NCBI GenBank assembly: GCA_028571325.1
Contig: CP116767.1
Coordinates: forward strand, 1,387,417-1,451,416
DNA: 64,000 nucleotides
Source: Wolbachia endosymbiont of Ctenocephalides felis wCfeF
GTDB lineage: Bacteria > Pseudomonadota > Alphaproteobacteria > Rickettsiales > Anaplasmataceae
Reading direction: 5' to 3'
Both the position numbers and the translations under genes were made by a program. The notes under the pieces were generated by a model that made no database searches, was not told the DNA's origin, and was given only the letters and a program-made list of their open reading frames with translations. This document shows positions 47,857 through 58,270 of the stretch, piece after piece. The stretch's first letter is position 1; the number at the start of each line of letters is the position of its first letter.

Positions 47857-48336
47857 TCAAAAACGAAGATGAGAAAAGGCCTTATTAGCTTCAGCCATTT
47901 TATATTTTTCCTCATACATCTTAAACGCACCACCGCGCTTATTATAAGCATCTATTATTTCAGATTGTAAACAATCAGCAAAAGTTTTTCCACTCTTCTT
48001 TCGAATAGCACAAGCAGCCTTAGCAATCCACCTCAATGCTAAAGAAATTGCCCTATCTTTTCTAACTTCACAAGGTACCTGATAAGTTGCGCCGCCAATA
48101 CGACGAGAACGTACTTCTACAGAAGGCGTAACATTTTCTACCGCTGTTTCAAAAATTAATATCCCGCTTTCATTTATTTTCTTTTCAGCTAAAGATAAAG
48201 CAACATAGACAATTTTTTCTGCAATGGATTTTTTACCACATTTCATAATTACATTAATGAAACGCATCAACAAAACACTATTGTAACGCGAATCAGAAAC
48301 TATCTCTCTCTTTCTTGCTTTATTCCGACGAGCCAT
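47857..48336 (-). CDS. rpsG: 30S ribosomal protein S7
   Basis: 159 residues; [20 protein letters not shown] and [20 protein letters not shown] are S7 motifs. It starts 16S 3'-domain assembly. It is 5 bp after rpsL. Confidence 0.96.
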   Translation of the reverse strand: MARRNKARKREIVSDSRYNSVLLMRFINVIMKCGKKSIAEKIVYVALSLAEKKINESGILIFETAVENVTPSVEVRSRRIGGATYQVPCEVRKDRAISLALRWIAKAACAIRKKSGKTFADCLQSEIIDAYNKRGGAFKMYEEKYKMAEANKAFSHLRF

Positions 48337-48341
48337 AAACT

Positions 48342-48716
48342 TTAACCAGATTTCTTTACACCATACTTTGAACGAGCTTTCTTCCGATTTTGTACACCAC
48401 GCAAATCAAGAGCACCTCTTATTATGTGATAACGCACACCCGGTAAATCTTTAACTCTCCCACCACGTATCAAGACAACAGAGTGCTCTTGTAAATTATG
48501 GCCCTCACCAGGTATATAAGCTGTCACTTCACCATATCCACTAATCCTTACTCTAGCTACCTTACGTAATGCTGAGTTAGGCTTCCTAGGAGTTGTAGTA
48601 TACACCTTAGTGCAAACACCCCTCCTCTGAGGGTTGTTTTTTCCCAAGGCTGGTACCTTTTTCTTACATGATAATTTCAATCTACCCTTGCGTACTAACT
48701 GATTTATCGTAGGCAT
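48342..48716 (-). CDS. rpsL: 30S ribosomal protein S12
   Basis: 124 residues; [20 protein letters not shown] and [20 protein letters not shown]. The streptomycin-linked lysine in the PRKPNS motif is unchanged (Lys), as in sensitive strains. It is the first gene of the ~17.8-kb ribosomal cluster. Confidence 0.97.
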   Translation of the reverse strand: MPTINQLVRKGRLKLSCKKKVPALGKNNPQRRGVCTKVYTTTPRKPNSALRKVARVRISGYGEVTAYIPGEGHNLQEHSVVLIRGGRVKDLPGVRYHIIRGALDLRGVQNRKKARSKYGVKKSG

Positions 48717-48755
48717 ATATTAAAAACCCAAGCTCATAAAATAACTTAAGCCCCA

Positions 48756-48784
48756 GTTATAAAATAATAAACCTCAATAGTCAA
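48756..48784 (-). promoter_or_regulatory. Promoter of the ribosomal cluster, before rpsL
   Basis: On the minus strand TTGACT (48784-48779), 17 bases, TATAAC (48761-48756), about 40 bases before the rpsL ATG. Confidence 0.6.
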
Positions 48785-48974
48785 TATAAAAATAAACGTT
48801 ACTATTCTAATAATTTTAGCTCAACCTCTATGATCGCTGCCCAATAATGGTATTTGCTTGATGGCAGCATGAAAAAGCCCCAGTCTCATAATTTGAGCAC
48901 CTCTTAATTCTTGAGTTTAGAATTTGCTGTACTGATTTTACTACTATATAATATTATAGGTCAATATACTCCAA

Positions 48975-49697
48975 ATGAGATGGAAAGATGAAGGCATCGT
49001 TATAGCCATTAAAAAGCACGGTGATAGAAACTTAGTTCTTTCTTTGTTTACAAAAAACCACGGAAAGCGCAGGGGATTAACCAGGCTAACAAACGATAGC
49101 AATTATAAGTTCCAAATAAGTAATCTATTACATGCAGAATGGAGTGCTAAACTACCTGAAAATCTGGGGTTTTTTAAGTGCGAATTGATTGAATCTCCAT
49201 CCCACCATTTCTTTCAGGACAGGTTAAAAAGCATCACTATTGTTTCTTTTTCTTCTATTTTGGAGAAAGTGCTTCCAGAAAGTGAGCCCTATGCTGTACT
49301 ATACGATAATTTTCTATACTTCATCGACGTAATGAAGCACAATAGTGAGTCCTGGCAAGGCCATTACCTCAACTTAGAGCTTTTGCTTCTTACACAGCTT
49401 GGATTTAAGCTAGATCTTTCCAAATGCGCTGTGACAGGTGCTCAGGAAGATTTACAATTTATTTCTCCAAAAACCGGCAGAGCGGTGTCAAAGCAAGTAG
49501 GAGATTGTTATGCAGATAAACTGCTGCCTTTTCCGCAAATGCTGCATGATGTATATAATAATAACCTGCAAAACAGCTACTCATATCGAGAATTTCAGTT
49601 AGGGCTAAAAGTCACAGGATATTTTTTAAATAAGTACCTATTTTCGCAGCTTAACATGAGATTTCCAGAGTCAAGAGACCTCATGCTTTCGCTTTAG
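48975..49697 (+). CDS. recO: DNA repair protein RecO
   Basis: 240 residues; the N-terminal OB-fold has MRWKDEGIVIAIKKHGDRNL and FTKNHGKRRGLTRL, the usual RecO start. A helical middle follows, and ALYDNFLYFIDVM and LELLLLTQLGFKLDL are in place. The Cys4 zinc site of some RecO proteins is absent. It helps RecA load on SSB-coated DNA. Confidence 0.9.
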   Translation: MRWKDEGIVIAIKKHGDRNLVLSLFTKNHGKRRGLTRLTNDSNYKFQISNLLHAEWSAKLPENLGFFKCELIESPSHHFFQDRLKSITIVSFSSILEKVLPESEPYAVLYDNFLYFIDVMKHNSESWQGHYLNLELLLLTQLGFKLDLSKCAVTGAQEDLQFISPKTGRAVSKQVGDCYADKLLPFPQMLHDVYNNNLQNSYSYREFQLGLKVTGYFLNKYLFSQLNMRFPESRDLMLSL

Positions 49698-49739
49698 TAG
49701 AACTCCTGCACAGCAAACTAACTTTGACATACCATAAAA

Positions 49740-50293
49740 CAAAAAAAAACTACTTGACAACCTTCGCCGTTACCCTTATAATGAGACTGAAGCTATTATT
49801 TATCTTCAGTCTGTGCAGATTAAATGAGAAAAAAACTTAGCATATTTGGCGTCTCATGTTTAATTTTTTGCACTATGTGCACCTTATGTCTTTTTAAAAC
49901 TTCTGGTTTTTTGCCTATACAAGCTAAAACGCGCTTATAAGTCGTTTAAGACATCAAAAACGCCAATATCATAAGATAGATAGTGAATAACTAGCTACTC
50001 GGGGTTTCTTTTGCTTTTTTTCTGCTTAGTGAGTTTCTTAAACGTTTATGGCTAAGGTTAAGTTGCATTAAAAAGCAGCTAAGTCGCACTTATTAAGCGT
50101 TTAGGATAAAAAAACGCCAACATTTCGACACAAAAGTAAATAACTAGCTACCTCGGGGCTCCTTTTGCTTTTTTCTCCATTTAGTAAATTTCTTAAACAC
50201 AAAGGTTATACTGACTTTCGTTATCAAACAAGATACATCATAAATTCGCTAAACCTCTAATCGTAGGGAAACTTTTTAATTTGTCCTATTACC
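49740..50293 (+). repeat. Promoter-bearing intergenic element, copy D (most complete)
   Basis: Promoter TTGACA (49754-49759), 17 bases, TATAAT (49777-49782): a full consensus. The transcript would start with a perfect hairpin GACTGAAG / CTTCAGTC. Then follow TTGGCG, a TGCAC-TAT-GTGCA hairpin, GCGCTTATAAGTCG, and two modules each with ACGCCAA, ACTAGCTA, CTCGGGG and a T-rich end. The shared tail ends with TCCTATTACC at 50293. It has no ORF of note. It occupies the gap between recO and the hydrolase. Confidence 0.75.
49754..49782 (+). promoter_or_regulatory. Full-consensus sigma-70 promoter of element D
   Basis: TTGACA, 17 bases, TATAAT. Confidence 0.75.
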
Positions 50294-50320
50294 ATTAAGA
50301 AACTGTATAAGGAGAGAGTG

Positions 50321-51708
50321 TTGAAGAATTTAAGTAAAAAGGCCAGTGTACACTTTAATAAAAAAATCTGAACTAATAGAGGGAGTTTTTTTAGGAGAAA
50401 ACGTTGACACAAATATACAAATGTATTACAAAAAAAAATATGGTAAAAAGAATTTAGTAGGTAAATACATGAAAGTTACTAAGGCAGTAGTTAACAATAC
50501 AAATCAAGTTAGTGAAGGGAATAAGAAACATCTAGTTTACTTTTTTGGACTAGGCGAGTCCATAAAGTACAATAACGAAGATAACGATTGGGGAAAGTGG
50601 ATATCAAATAAAAATATTGATATTCATTTGTTTGATTACCATTATGCGAATTTCCTTTATCCTGAGCACTTTCATGATACAAAATTCTGGCTAAAGCGAG
50701 TTTTGATTACTGCAGCTACTGCTTTGGCAATAGGTTTTGCAGGCTATTTCATTATTGCATCTCAAATGTCAACTTGGCTCAAGCTGCCAGTTTTTATTGT
50801 ATTCCTAGTGCCAGCTATAATTGCAGCTGCTATTGTGACTTTTTATCCTATTACTGCGTCAGTCATTAAGTTTGCTACAGAAGGTAGAGATCCAATCAAA
50901 GCAGGAATGGCAATAGTTACAGATTTACTTGAGAAAGGTGTACATCCAGATGATATTATTCTTATGGGAAATTCTTTGGGTGGTGGGATTGCTGCAGAGG
51001 TTTTAAAAAAGTTTGAAGAGGAAAATATTTTTTTCACTCTTATACACAGCAATTCCTATGACTCGTGGATAAATGTACCAAAATCTCAAATCTTTTATTG
51101 GAAAAGTTTGTGAACGAACTTCAATTATAGATAAATGGTTTAAGCGTTTCGGCTTTGATTATAAGCCAAATGAAATTATAAAGTCAACAAAAGCTCCTGT
51201 CTTAGCTACAAATAGGCTAGGTGATTTTGTTATAGATAAAGCAGCACAGTCAGTTCCCAATTTACGCAAATCTGAAGGTAATCCTGAAGATATAAGTAAG
51301 GATGGTTTTAAAGTGACAGCTTTGCTCTGGCATTATACTAACGGTAAGAAATGTGAAGCAGAAGGTAATTTTCATGCAGACAAATTAACACATATGTTTG
51401 TTGAGTGTATAAACTACCTGGAATCACAGGAAAGGGATTTAAGCATTAACGAAGATAGGGCATATGCATATGAAGAACTTCTAGAAAATTTCATCGACGA
51501 AGCACGTAAATACTTAAAAGAAAATAAATTAAACAGTGGGTTTAAGCTTGGTACTTTTCAAAACAGCAAGTTATACCAGAAAATAAAGAAAAATGAAATA
51601 TCATTTGTCAATGTTGACAGTCCAAATGGTAGCCTCACTGTCAACGATGAGCCTTTAGGATCTGGTGCTGATTACAACCACTCCCCTACCCTTTCTAGTT
51701 GTTTATAG
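50321..51708 (+). pseudogene. Membrane-linked alpha/beta hydrolase, two frameshifts
   Basis: Three frame pieces join into one protein. TTG 50321 (after GGAGAG) reads MKNLSKKASVHFNKK. Removing one A from the A7 run at 50360-50366 continues to SELIEGVFLGENVDTNIQ. The main part (open from 50346 to 51113) has YFFGLGESIKYNN, two membrane helices (about 50697-50770 and 50785-50850) and the nucleophile elbow MGNSLGGG. A second one-base shift near 51074 leads to YQNLKSFIGKVCERTSIIDK and on to 51708, with a possible Asp (RLGDFVID) and His (EGNFHADK) of the triad. I recognise a serine hydrolase fold only. Its end overlaps addB by 37 bp on the other strand. Confidence 0.65.
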
Positions 51709-54452
51709 CTGTTAAACCTTAGGAATTTATCGAAATATGGAGAGGCAATAAAGGGAGTGGTCTCTCTTAAGTAACTAGATAAAAATTTTGGTAGATTATC
51801 TTGAAATTCCTGCATTTTTTGTCTGTAATCCTTCAGAGCAATAATCTTTATTTTATCATAGTCAAGTTTCCAATAAGCAAGTTCTGAAACTTCTTTTTTT
51901 GTTGTATACTCTACCGCTAAAGCTTGTAAAATTAATTGTGGAAAAAACCCTGACATAACTTCCTCATTCGAAGGCGGTGAGCCGAGTTTATAGTCTATAA
52001 TTGCTACTTGCCCATTTGGCAGATATTCAACTCTGTCGCATCTTGCTGTCAGTAAAATTCCTTCTGTCATTCGAGTAGCTGACACTGGAATCCAGCTCTT
52101 ATTACACAATTGCCTGGTGTGTTCATTTGCAATCAAATTTTCTGGATCCCAGTGTCTGGGCACTGGGATGACACCCTTCTTCTTAGTGGAAGTTGTACAG
52201 CATCCGCGCAGTTGTGTGTCACGCGCTGGAATGACACCAATATGAAATATCGGATAGGAAAAGTTCTTCTCTAACTCAACGTGATTGTTTCTAGTCCTAT
52301 CAAACTCGACAAAAGATTGAATTATCCTCTGCAACCTTACCCACCACATATTTGAAAAATTAAACCGACTAGCTGAAAACACTTCTCGTGCGATACTCAT
52401 TGGCAGCTTTTTATCACGCAAATATCTCTCAAGAATATTGTGCACCATAGTGCCAAACTCCAATATCGATGGCTTAAAATTTAAGTCTTTTAGCTGTCTA
52501 AGGTTCAGTATGTATTCAACGTAAAATGAATAAGGGTTACGAATCAGTTTTTCTACCGCGCTGCAAGACATCACTTGCATTGTTTCTTCTCTGACTTCGG
52601 GTTGAGGTTTTGGCATAGGCTGCGCACATGGAACAACACATTCAGGTGTGTTTAACACTCTTAGCCAATCGCGATAAGGATATTTTGATCCCCGTAACAG
52701 AATTTCTAAACGCTGCAATAGAATTGGTTTCCTGTTGCTCAGTAATCTTGTGATGTATACTTTACTTGCACCAAATAAATTGCGCAGAGTATATAAAAAA
52801 CACCCCTGCTCCTCTTGCACGGAAGGAAGGTCGAATTTTTCTCTCGTCAGCGCATTCAAAAACTGATTTTGAAAACTTGGCATATCATAAAATCCAGCAA
52901 ATATTACAACTTTATTGTGATATAAACTGAATCTATTGAAGTCGCTTGCTACAGAAAAAAACTCTTTCTTCAAAAACAAGGTTAGAATTTGGTTATATAA
53001 CTCTAGGGAACACTTAATCGTTATGTCCTCACATGCATTTAAGAAATCACGGGTAAAATTACCTACTTCATTATTTAGCTCTGAAAAATCTACCCCAGAA
53101 AGCAAATTAATACACTGCAGATGAGCTGTTATCACATCAGAAACAGGGCTATTTATAGAATTAAGTAAAAGATTAAATATAGCTTCTAACTTATTGATAA
53201 TAATCAATATATCTTCTTTATATTTTAGCTTTTCATGGGCATTGATAGCATTTACAATACTGCTTCGGCCGTTCATACTGAAGCTGCGTAATATCTCTAT
53301 CTCAAACTCAGATAAAATTCGAGTGTACTCTTCCTGAGTGTAACCAAAAGTCACTAACCTATGTTTAAGAAGAGAAAGAAGTGCCACGCTGTTCCAATTT
53401 GAGGTCAAAACTTCGATACTATAAAGCAGAAGCGTTATATAAGAATAGTTTTCCGACATGGAACACGCCATACGAGTTGCAAGTAATTTATCAAAGACAA
53501 GCAAAGAAACATTTTCATAACCTTCATTCTCTATAATTAATGACGTCACTTGTGCTTCTTCCTCCCTCGAATCACAAGTGATGACTTCGATATTTCCAAT
53601 GCACTCATCGCTAACCTTACTAAGATCAGCAGTTGTATCAAAGATGTAATCAATAATTTCGTTATCCACAGTGTTCAAGCAGATAACATTTTTCCTATCT
53701 ACATTTAAATAATCGAGCAGATCTTTCAGGCAATATTGGTAGTGTTTTTTATCAAGCGATTTCCAGTCTTTCTCTTTAATTTTTAGATTCAGATTAGGTA
53801 AAATTATCTTTCCAAGTGGTAGGTCATATATAGCTTTAATCAATAATTTGTAGATCTTACCCTTTCCAATTCCAACAAAGATTATATGTTGATCTTTCTG
53901 CAGAGAGACTATCATATTGTTTATGTAGTCACTTTTATGTTCTAGTATATCTACTACTCCCAGATCTTTTAAAGTGTTACTCCATGTTTTAACAAGTAAG
54001 TTTATGAAATTCTCTATTTTCTTTGAGTGCTCATCGAACTGATAATAATCCGCTATTTGGGTATATTGGATTCTATCAAGCAGTGATGGCAAGCTATAAG
54101 CCAAATCAATGGGAAAATTATCATTGTTTTCTTTATTCCACTCCAATATGAATTGAATCAACAGCAGTGTCCTTTTTGTCGGCTTGATAACTTTAACTCT
54201 ATCAAGATTTAATATTAAATCTTCCTCATCGATGTTCTCTAGCGAAACTATCTCTGGTAAAATTATACATTTTTTAGCGCTGCAATTCTTGAATGCACTC
54301 AGTAGCGCTATTACATCCCTCTTGCAGGGAAGGATGACTTTTACCTTGGGAATCTCTTCCTTTCCATACTCAGAAAATATGTGCTGAGCCAGCACATCAA
54401 AAAAGGATTCATCTACGCCTGCAGTAAAAACTCTTCCCATGAAAAATGACAA
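51672..54452 (-). CDS. addB: AddB-like helicase-nuclease subunit
   Basis: 926 residues. The N-terminus (MGRVFTAGVDESFFDVLAQH) and VILPCKRDVIALLSAF fit AddB of alpha-proteobacteria; the C-terminal PD-(D/E)XK nuclease shows CDRVEYLPNGQVAIIDYKLG. With AddA it resects double-strand breaks for RecA. An in-frame insertion of about 57 residues precedes the nuclease domain (from HIGVIPARD to ATRMTEG), encoded by Wolbachia palindromic element DNA. Despite this the frame is open. It is divergent from purL (87 bp between starts). Confidence 0.8.
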   Translation of the reverse strand: MSFFMGRVFTAGVDESFFDVLAQHIFSEYGKEEIPKVKVILPCKRDVIALLSAFKNCSAKKCIILPEIVSLENIDEEDLILNLDRVKVIKPTKRTLLLIQFILEWNKENNDNFPIDLAYSLPSLLDRIQYTQIADYYQFDEHSKKIENFINLLVKTWSNTLKDLGVVDILEHKSDYINNMIVSLQKDQHIIFVGIGKGKIYKLLIKAIYDLPLGKIILPNLNLKIKEKDWKSLDKKHYQYCLKDLLDYLNVDRKNVICLNTVDNEIIDYIFDTTADLSKVSDECIGNIEVITCDSREEEAQVTSLIIENEGYENVSLLVFDKLLATRMACSMSENYSYITLLLYSIEVLTSNWNSVALLSLLKHRLVTFGYTQEEYTRILSEFEIEILRSFSMNGRSSIVNAINAHEKLKYKEDILIIINKLEAIFNLLLNSINSPVSDVITAHLQCINLLSGVDFSELNNEVGNFTRDFLNACEDITIKCSLELYNQILTLFLKKEFFSVASDFNRFSLYHNKVVIFAGFYDMPSFQNQFLNALTREKFDLPSVQEEQGCFLYTLRNLFGASKVYITRLLSNRKPILLQRLEILLRGSKYPYRDWLRVLNTPECVVPCAQPMPKPQPEVREETMQVMSCSAVEKLIRNPYSFYVEYILNLRQLKDLNFKPSILEFGTMVHNILERYLRDKKLPMSIAREVFSASRFNFSNMWWVRLQRIIQSFVEFDRTRNNHVELEKNFSYPIFHIGVIPARDTQLRGCCTTSTKKKGVIPVPRHWDPENLIANEHTRQLCNKSWIPVSATRMTEGILLTARCDRVEYLPNGQVAIIDYKLGSPPSNEEVMSGFFPQLILQALAVEYTTKKEVSELAYWKLDYDKIKIIALKDYRQKMQEFQDNLPKFLSSYLRETTPFIASPYFDKFLRFNSYKQLERVGEWL
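52070..52240. repeat. Wolbachia palindromic element(s) inside addB
   Basis: ATCCCAGTG (52146-52154) and CACTGGGAT (52161-52169) form a 9-bp stem with a TCTGGG loop. Related pieces are GTCATTCGAGTAGCTGACAC (from about 52068) and GCTGGAATGACACC (about 52225). They keep the addB frame open. Confidence 0.7.
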
Positions 54453-54539
54453 CTAGTACGATGTTTTATTGTACAGCAAAATATAAATGTGCTCACAGTT
54501 TCTTATGTTATTATATATTAAAATCTTTCATAACGTTAC

Positions 54540-57533
54540 ATGACAAATATCAGAATAGAAGTTTTAAACAAATGTAAGCAAGTTGGCGATAGATGGCTAG
54601 CCAACGTTTATTCGGTTTATATAAATAAAGAATTACCATCAAAATCACACGAAGAAATCTGTGGGCTGTTTTACAACAAGATCATACAAAACTGCCGCCA
54701 TTACCTCTACAACGAAAACCTTGAAGAAGTTCAATATGATTTTATAGAACCGCAAGCTGAGTGGGGCTTGGAAATAAGCTTTCTGCCTGGCATGACCGAT
54801 AATGTAGGCAACACGGCAAAACAAATTGTTCGAGAGTATTTAATTAGCAAAGGCCACATTGACGAAAATGTTTATATCAAAGCAAGAAGTTCAAAACTGA
54901 TCTTGGGTAAAGGGAGCATACCAACCGAAGATGATATAGAATTCAATCCTATCACTGAGTATTGCACGCTTATTTATAAGAAAAACGGCAATTGCCATTG
55001 GAGGCACTGCAGTAAACAAAATACCCCACCTGCAGCGCGTGACGCTGGAATCTATGGATCCCAGTGTTTGGCTACTTGGATGACAAGAGAAAAGACTGGG
55101 ATGACAAAAGGGGACACTGGAATGACACCAAGTAGTAGTGGGGCAAAATCCGTCAACCTCAACGTAAGTGACCAAGAGCTTGAAAAGATTAGCAGAGATG
55201 GAATCGATGGTAATGGTACTCTAGGGCTCCCTCTCGCAGCAATGAAAGCCATAAAGGATTACTTCAACAAACTCGGTAGAAATCCATACGACATTGAACT
55301 TGAGTCTCTAGCGCAGACTTGGTCTGAACATTGTAAGCACAACATCTTTTGTTCTCCCATTGATGAAATAAAAGATGGCCTATATGCACATTATATTAAG
55401 CGTGCAACGCGTGAGATAAATTCTGACATATGCGTATCAGTTTTCTCCGACAACGCAGGAGGAATAATTTTTGACGATGATTACTTGATTGTGGATAAAG
55501 TTGAAACTCACAATAGTCCTTCAGCTCTCGATCCGTTTGGTGGAGCAATGACTGGAGTGCTTGGAGTTAACCGCGATATATTGGGCTTTGGCAAAGGTGC
55601 AGAGCCTATAATGAATACCTATTATTTTTGCTTTGCCAAAGAAGAAAAAGGCAAATTTTATAGGGATAAAGAGCGCACTGATGAAATTTTGCCACCAAAA
55701 TATATCATGAAAGAAGTAATTCATGGTGTTAATGTCGCTGGCAATTGCTCTGGCATTCCCACACAACTTGGATCGGTATATTTTGACGATAGATTTTGTG
55801 GAAAGCCGCTGGTCTTTGTTGGAAGCGTTGGAATTATTCCACGCAATATAAATAACGCACCTTCACACATCAAAAAACCCAAAAATGGTGATAAAATCGT
55901 AATTATCGGCGGAAGGGTTGGAAGAGATGGAATTCACGGTGCAACGTTTTCTTCGGAGGCGCTATCGGGAAACAGCCCTTCAACAGTTGTGCAAATTGGC
56001 GACCCTATAACGCAAAAAAAATTGTCCAATGCCGTCATAGAGGCAAGAGATCTTGGTCTTTACAATGCAATAACAGACAATGGAGCGGGAGGACTGTCAT
56101 CGTCCATCGGTGAAATGGGAAAGAATGGATTTGAAGTTGATTTAAGCAAGGTTCCACTTAAAAACGATGGTATGGCCCCGTGGGAAATATGGATATCAGA
56201 ATCACAAGAGAGAATGACCTTAGCAGTGCCGGAAGAAAATCTGCCTGCGTTTAAGCAAATCATGAGAAAACATGATGTAGAAGTCAGCGTAATTGGAAAA
56301 TTCAACAACAGTGGTAAAGCCGTTGTTAAATGTCCCGAAGAAACAGTAATAATGGACATGGAAATCGAGTTTCTGCATGATGGTAACCCTCAAATGCACT
56401 TAAAAACAAAGCTGTGGTCTAAGGGGCCTACTGTCATTCCAACATGCAACACTGGAATGACACCAAGTCAAGAAACTGAACTAAAAGAAATGCTGAGCAG
56501 ACCAAACATTTGCAGCAAAGAGTTCATAGTGGTGCAATATGACCATGAAGTTCAGGGGTCGTCAGTGCTGAAACCATTGCAAGGTAAGGGAAGAGTGTGT
56601 AGCGAAGCTGTCGTCTCAAGACCAATTCTTTCTTCAAACAAAGGTGTTGTGAAATCGCAAGGGTTCGGCTCAAGTTATGGAGAAATCGACACTTACCACA
56701 TGGCAGCATGCGCGATTGACACTGCCATACGCAACTATGTAGCTGCAGGAGGAGATATAAGTCATCTAGCGTTGCTCGATAATTTTTGCTGGTGTGATGC
56801 TTACAATCCAGAAAGGCTGTGGCAACTAAAGAGAGCTGCAGAGGCTTGTTATGACTTTGCAACTGCATTTCAAACCCCATTCATATCCGGAAAAGATAGC
56901 ATGTTCAACGACTTCAAAGGGTATGATGAAAATGGCAAGGAAGTGATGATCTCTGCGCCACCTTCATTACTTGTTTCAGCAATTGGAGTTATAGAAAATA
57001 TTGAAAATGCGGTATCGCTTGACGTAAAGATGCCAGGAGACTTGATATATGCGCTTGGTATAACATACAACGAACTTGGCAGATCTGAATATCAGTTATA
57101 CAGTGGAATAGATAATAACAACGTACCAAAAGTTGATGCAAAGAGCGCTAGGAAGTTGTATGAGCGCTACAACCTTGCAATAAAAGATGGCATAATTGCC
57201 TCTGCAATTGCACCAAATCTAGGAGGATTGGCTGTTGCTCTGGCAAAATCGCTAATTGCGGGAGATCTCGGTGCTGAAATTGATCTCTCACTAGTGCCAG
57301 TAGGGAAAACACAAAATGAAGATACAATAAATAAGATAATAATGTTTTCTGAATCACAAAGTAGAATTTTGGTTACTATTGCCCCGCAAAATCAGCAGAG
57401 ATTTGAAGAATTGTTTAAAGGTATAGTTTTTTCGTGTATCGGCAAAGTGACAGAGAAGAAAACCCTAAATATAAAGGATATCTTAAAAGTAGATCTGAAA
57501 GATTTAGGGAACAGCTATCATAGCATAGTATAG
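54540..57533 (+). CDS. purL: Phosphoribosylformylglycinamidine synthase II (large form without glutaminase)
   Basis: Fourth step of purine synthesis. 997 residues: an N-terminal PurS-like part (to about 120), a linker, then the PurL ATPase core with LAQTWSEHCKHNIFCSPIDE, VDKVETHNSPSALDPFGGAM, HGVNVAGNCSGIPTQLGSVY and GGRVGRDGIHGATFSSEALS. The C-terminal glutaminase domain of E. coli PurL is absent, so PurQ must act separately. Two in-frame palindromic-element insertions are seen (about residues 166-199 and 632-641). The frame remains open. Confidence 0.92.
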   Translation: MTNIRIEVLNKCKQVGDRWLANVYSVYINKELPSKSHEEICGLFYNKIIQNCRHYLYNENLEEVQYDFIEPQAEWGLEISFLPGMTDNVGNTAKQIVREYLISKGHIDENVYIKARSSKLILGKGSIPTEDDIEFNPITEYCTLIYKKNGNCHWRHCSKQNTPPAARDAGIYGSQCLATWMTREKTGMTKGDTGMTPSSSGAKSVNLNVSDQELEKISRDGIDGNGTLGLPLAAMKAIKDYFNKLGRNPYDIELESLAQTWSEHCKHNIFCSPIDEIKDGLYAHYIKRATREINSDICVSVFSDNAGGIIFDDDYLIVDKVETHNSPSALDPFGGAMTGVLGVNRDILGFGKGAEPIMNTYYFCFAKEEKGKFYRDKERTDEILPPKYIMKEVIHGVNVAGNCSGIPTQLGSVYFDDRFCGKPLVFVGSVGIIPRNINNAPSHIKKPKNGDKIVIIGGRVGRDGIHGATFSSEALSGNSPSTVVQIGDPITQKKLSNAVIEARDLGLYNAITDNGAGGLSSSIGEMGKNGFEVDLSKVPLKNDGMAPWEIWISESQERMTLAVPEENLPAFKQIMRKHDVEVSVIGKFNNSGKAVVKCPEETVIMDMEIEFLHDGNPQMHLKTKLWSKGPTVIPTCNTGMTPSQETELKEMLSRPNICSKEFIVVQYDHEVQGSSVLKPLQGKGRVCSEAVVSRPILSSNKGVVKSQGFGSSYGEIDTYHMAACAIDTAIRNYVAAGGDISHLALLDNFCWCDAYNPERLWQLKRAAEACYDFATAFQTPFISGKDSMFNDFKGYDENGKEVMISAPPSLLVSAIGVIENIENAVSLDVKMPGDLIYALGITYNELGRSEYQLYSGIDNNNVPKVDAKSARKLYERYNLAIKDGIIASAIAPNLGGLAVALAKSLIAGDLGAEIDLSLVPVGKTQNEDTINKIIMFSESQSRILVTIAPQNQQRFEELFKGIVFSCIGKVTEKKTLNIKDILKVDLKDLGNSYHSIV
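55035..55135. repeat. Wolbachia palindromic element in purL (first)
   Basis: It has GCGTGACGCTGGAATC, GGATCCCAGTG, CTTGGATGAC, CTGGGATGAC and CACTGGAATGAC, all pieces of the element family. It encodes AARDAGIYGSQCLATWMTRE and on to TGMTPS, not found in ordinary PurL. Confidence 0.75.
56433..56461. repeat. Wolbachia palindromic element in purL (second, short)
   Basis: GTCATTCCA (56433-56441), an 11-base loop, TGGAATGAC (56453-56461). It encodes VIPTCNTGMT. Confidence 0.7.
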
Positions 57534-57620
57534 AATATTTTTTTTATTATGCTAAATAACTCTTTTACTATATGTAATGTTTATTTAGAATGGATGTATG
57601 TTATTAAATTTGGGTAGATT

Positions 57621-58133
57621 ATGTCTATTTTATCAATACTCTTGTTCATCAGTCTTTCTTTACTTAACAATTCAAATAAATTGATGATATGCGCTGCCCT
57701 AGTTACGGGAGCTGCTCTAGCTGTAAATTCAATGGTTAAGTTCTACGGCAAAAGAGAAGCTATATGTAGCTTAATAACGTGCACAGTGTTATGTTGTGTT
57801 CTTAAATGGCAAAATTTCAGCCCAATGATACTAATTTCATACACCGCAATTTTAGTATCCCTTTTTTCAAGTATCATTATTTTTGAAAAATTAAAGTCTA
57901 AGTTTGACTTTCATATAACAAATTTCATTGCTTTAATTATAGCATCAGTAGTTGACAGTACTGTTGTATATGTCGGGTTACTACACAAATTCCCCGCAGG
58001 CAAATGCTTCTCGATATACATTAGAGATTTAGCTTTCAAATTTTCTTATATATCAATATTAAGTATCTGCTTACTAGTAGCAACACGTTTATTCCGCTGG
58101 GCAAAGAAGAAGCATATTAAGCTTTTCGCGTAA
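57621..58133 (+). CDS. Integral membrane protein, YhhQ/VUT-like
   Basis: 170 residues with about five or six membrane helices. AVNSMVKFYGKREA and ASVVDSTVVYVGLLHKF recall the VUT/YhhQ family, whose members import queuosine precursors. The family usually has ~220 residues, so this one is short and the match is by eye only. It stands alone 88 bp after purL, in the same direction. Confidence 0.5.
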   Translation: MSILSILLFISLSLLNNSNKLMICAALVTGAALAVNSMVKFYGKREAICSLITCTVLCCVLKWQNFSPMILISYTAILVSLFSSIIIFEKLKSKFDFHITNFIALIIASVVDSTVVYVGLLHKFPAGKCFSIYIRDLAFKFSYISILSICLLVATRLFRWAKKKHIKLFA

Positions 58134-58270
58134 CCTGTTTTCGTGACCCGCGTTTCTCAAGCCACATCGCCAGTAAACGTCGGCTAAGCTTAAATCTGCT
58201 ACAGTAACTTCAAAATATATTGACTTTATGTACAATATTAGCTTTAAACCAGTAAAGTAGGTTTCAACGC

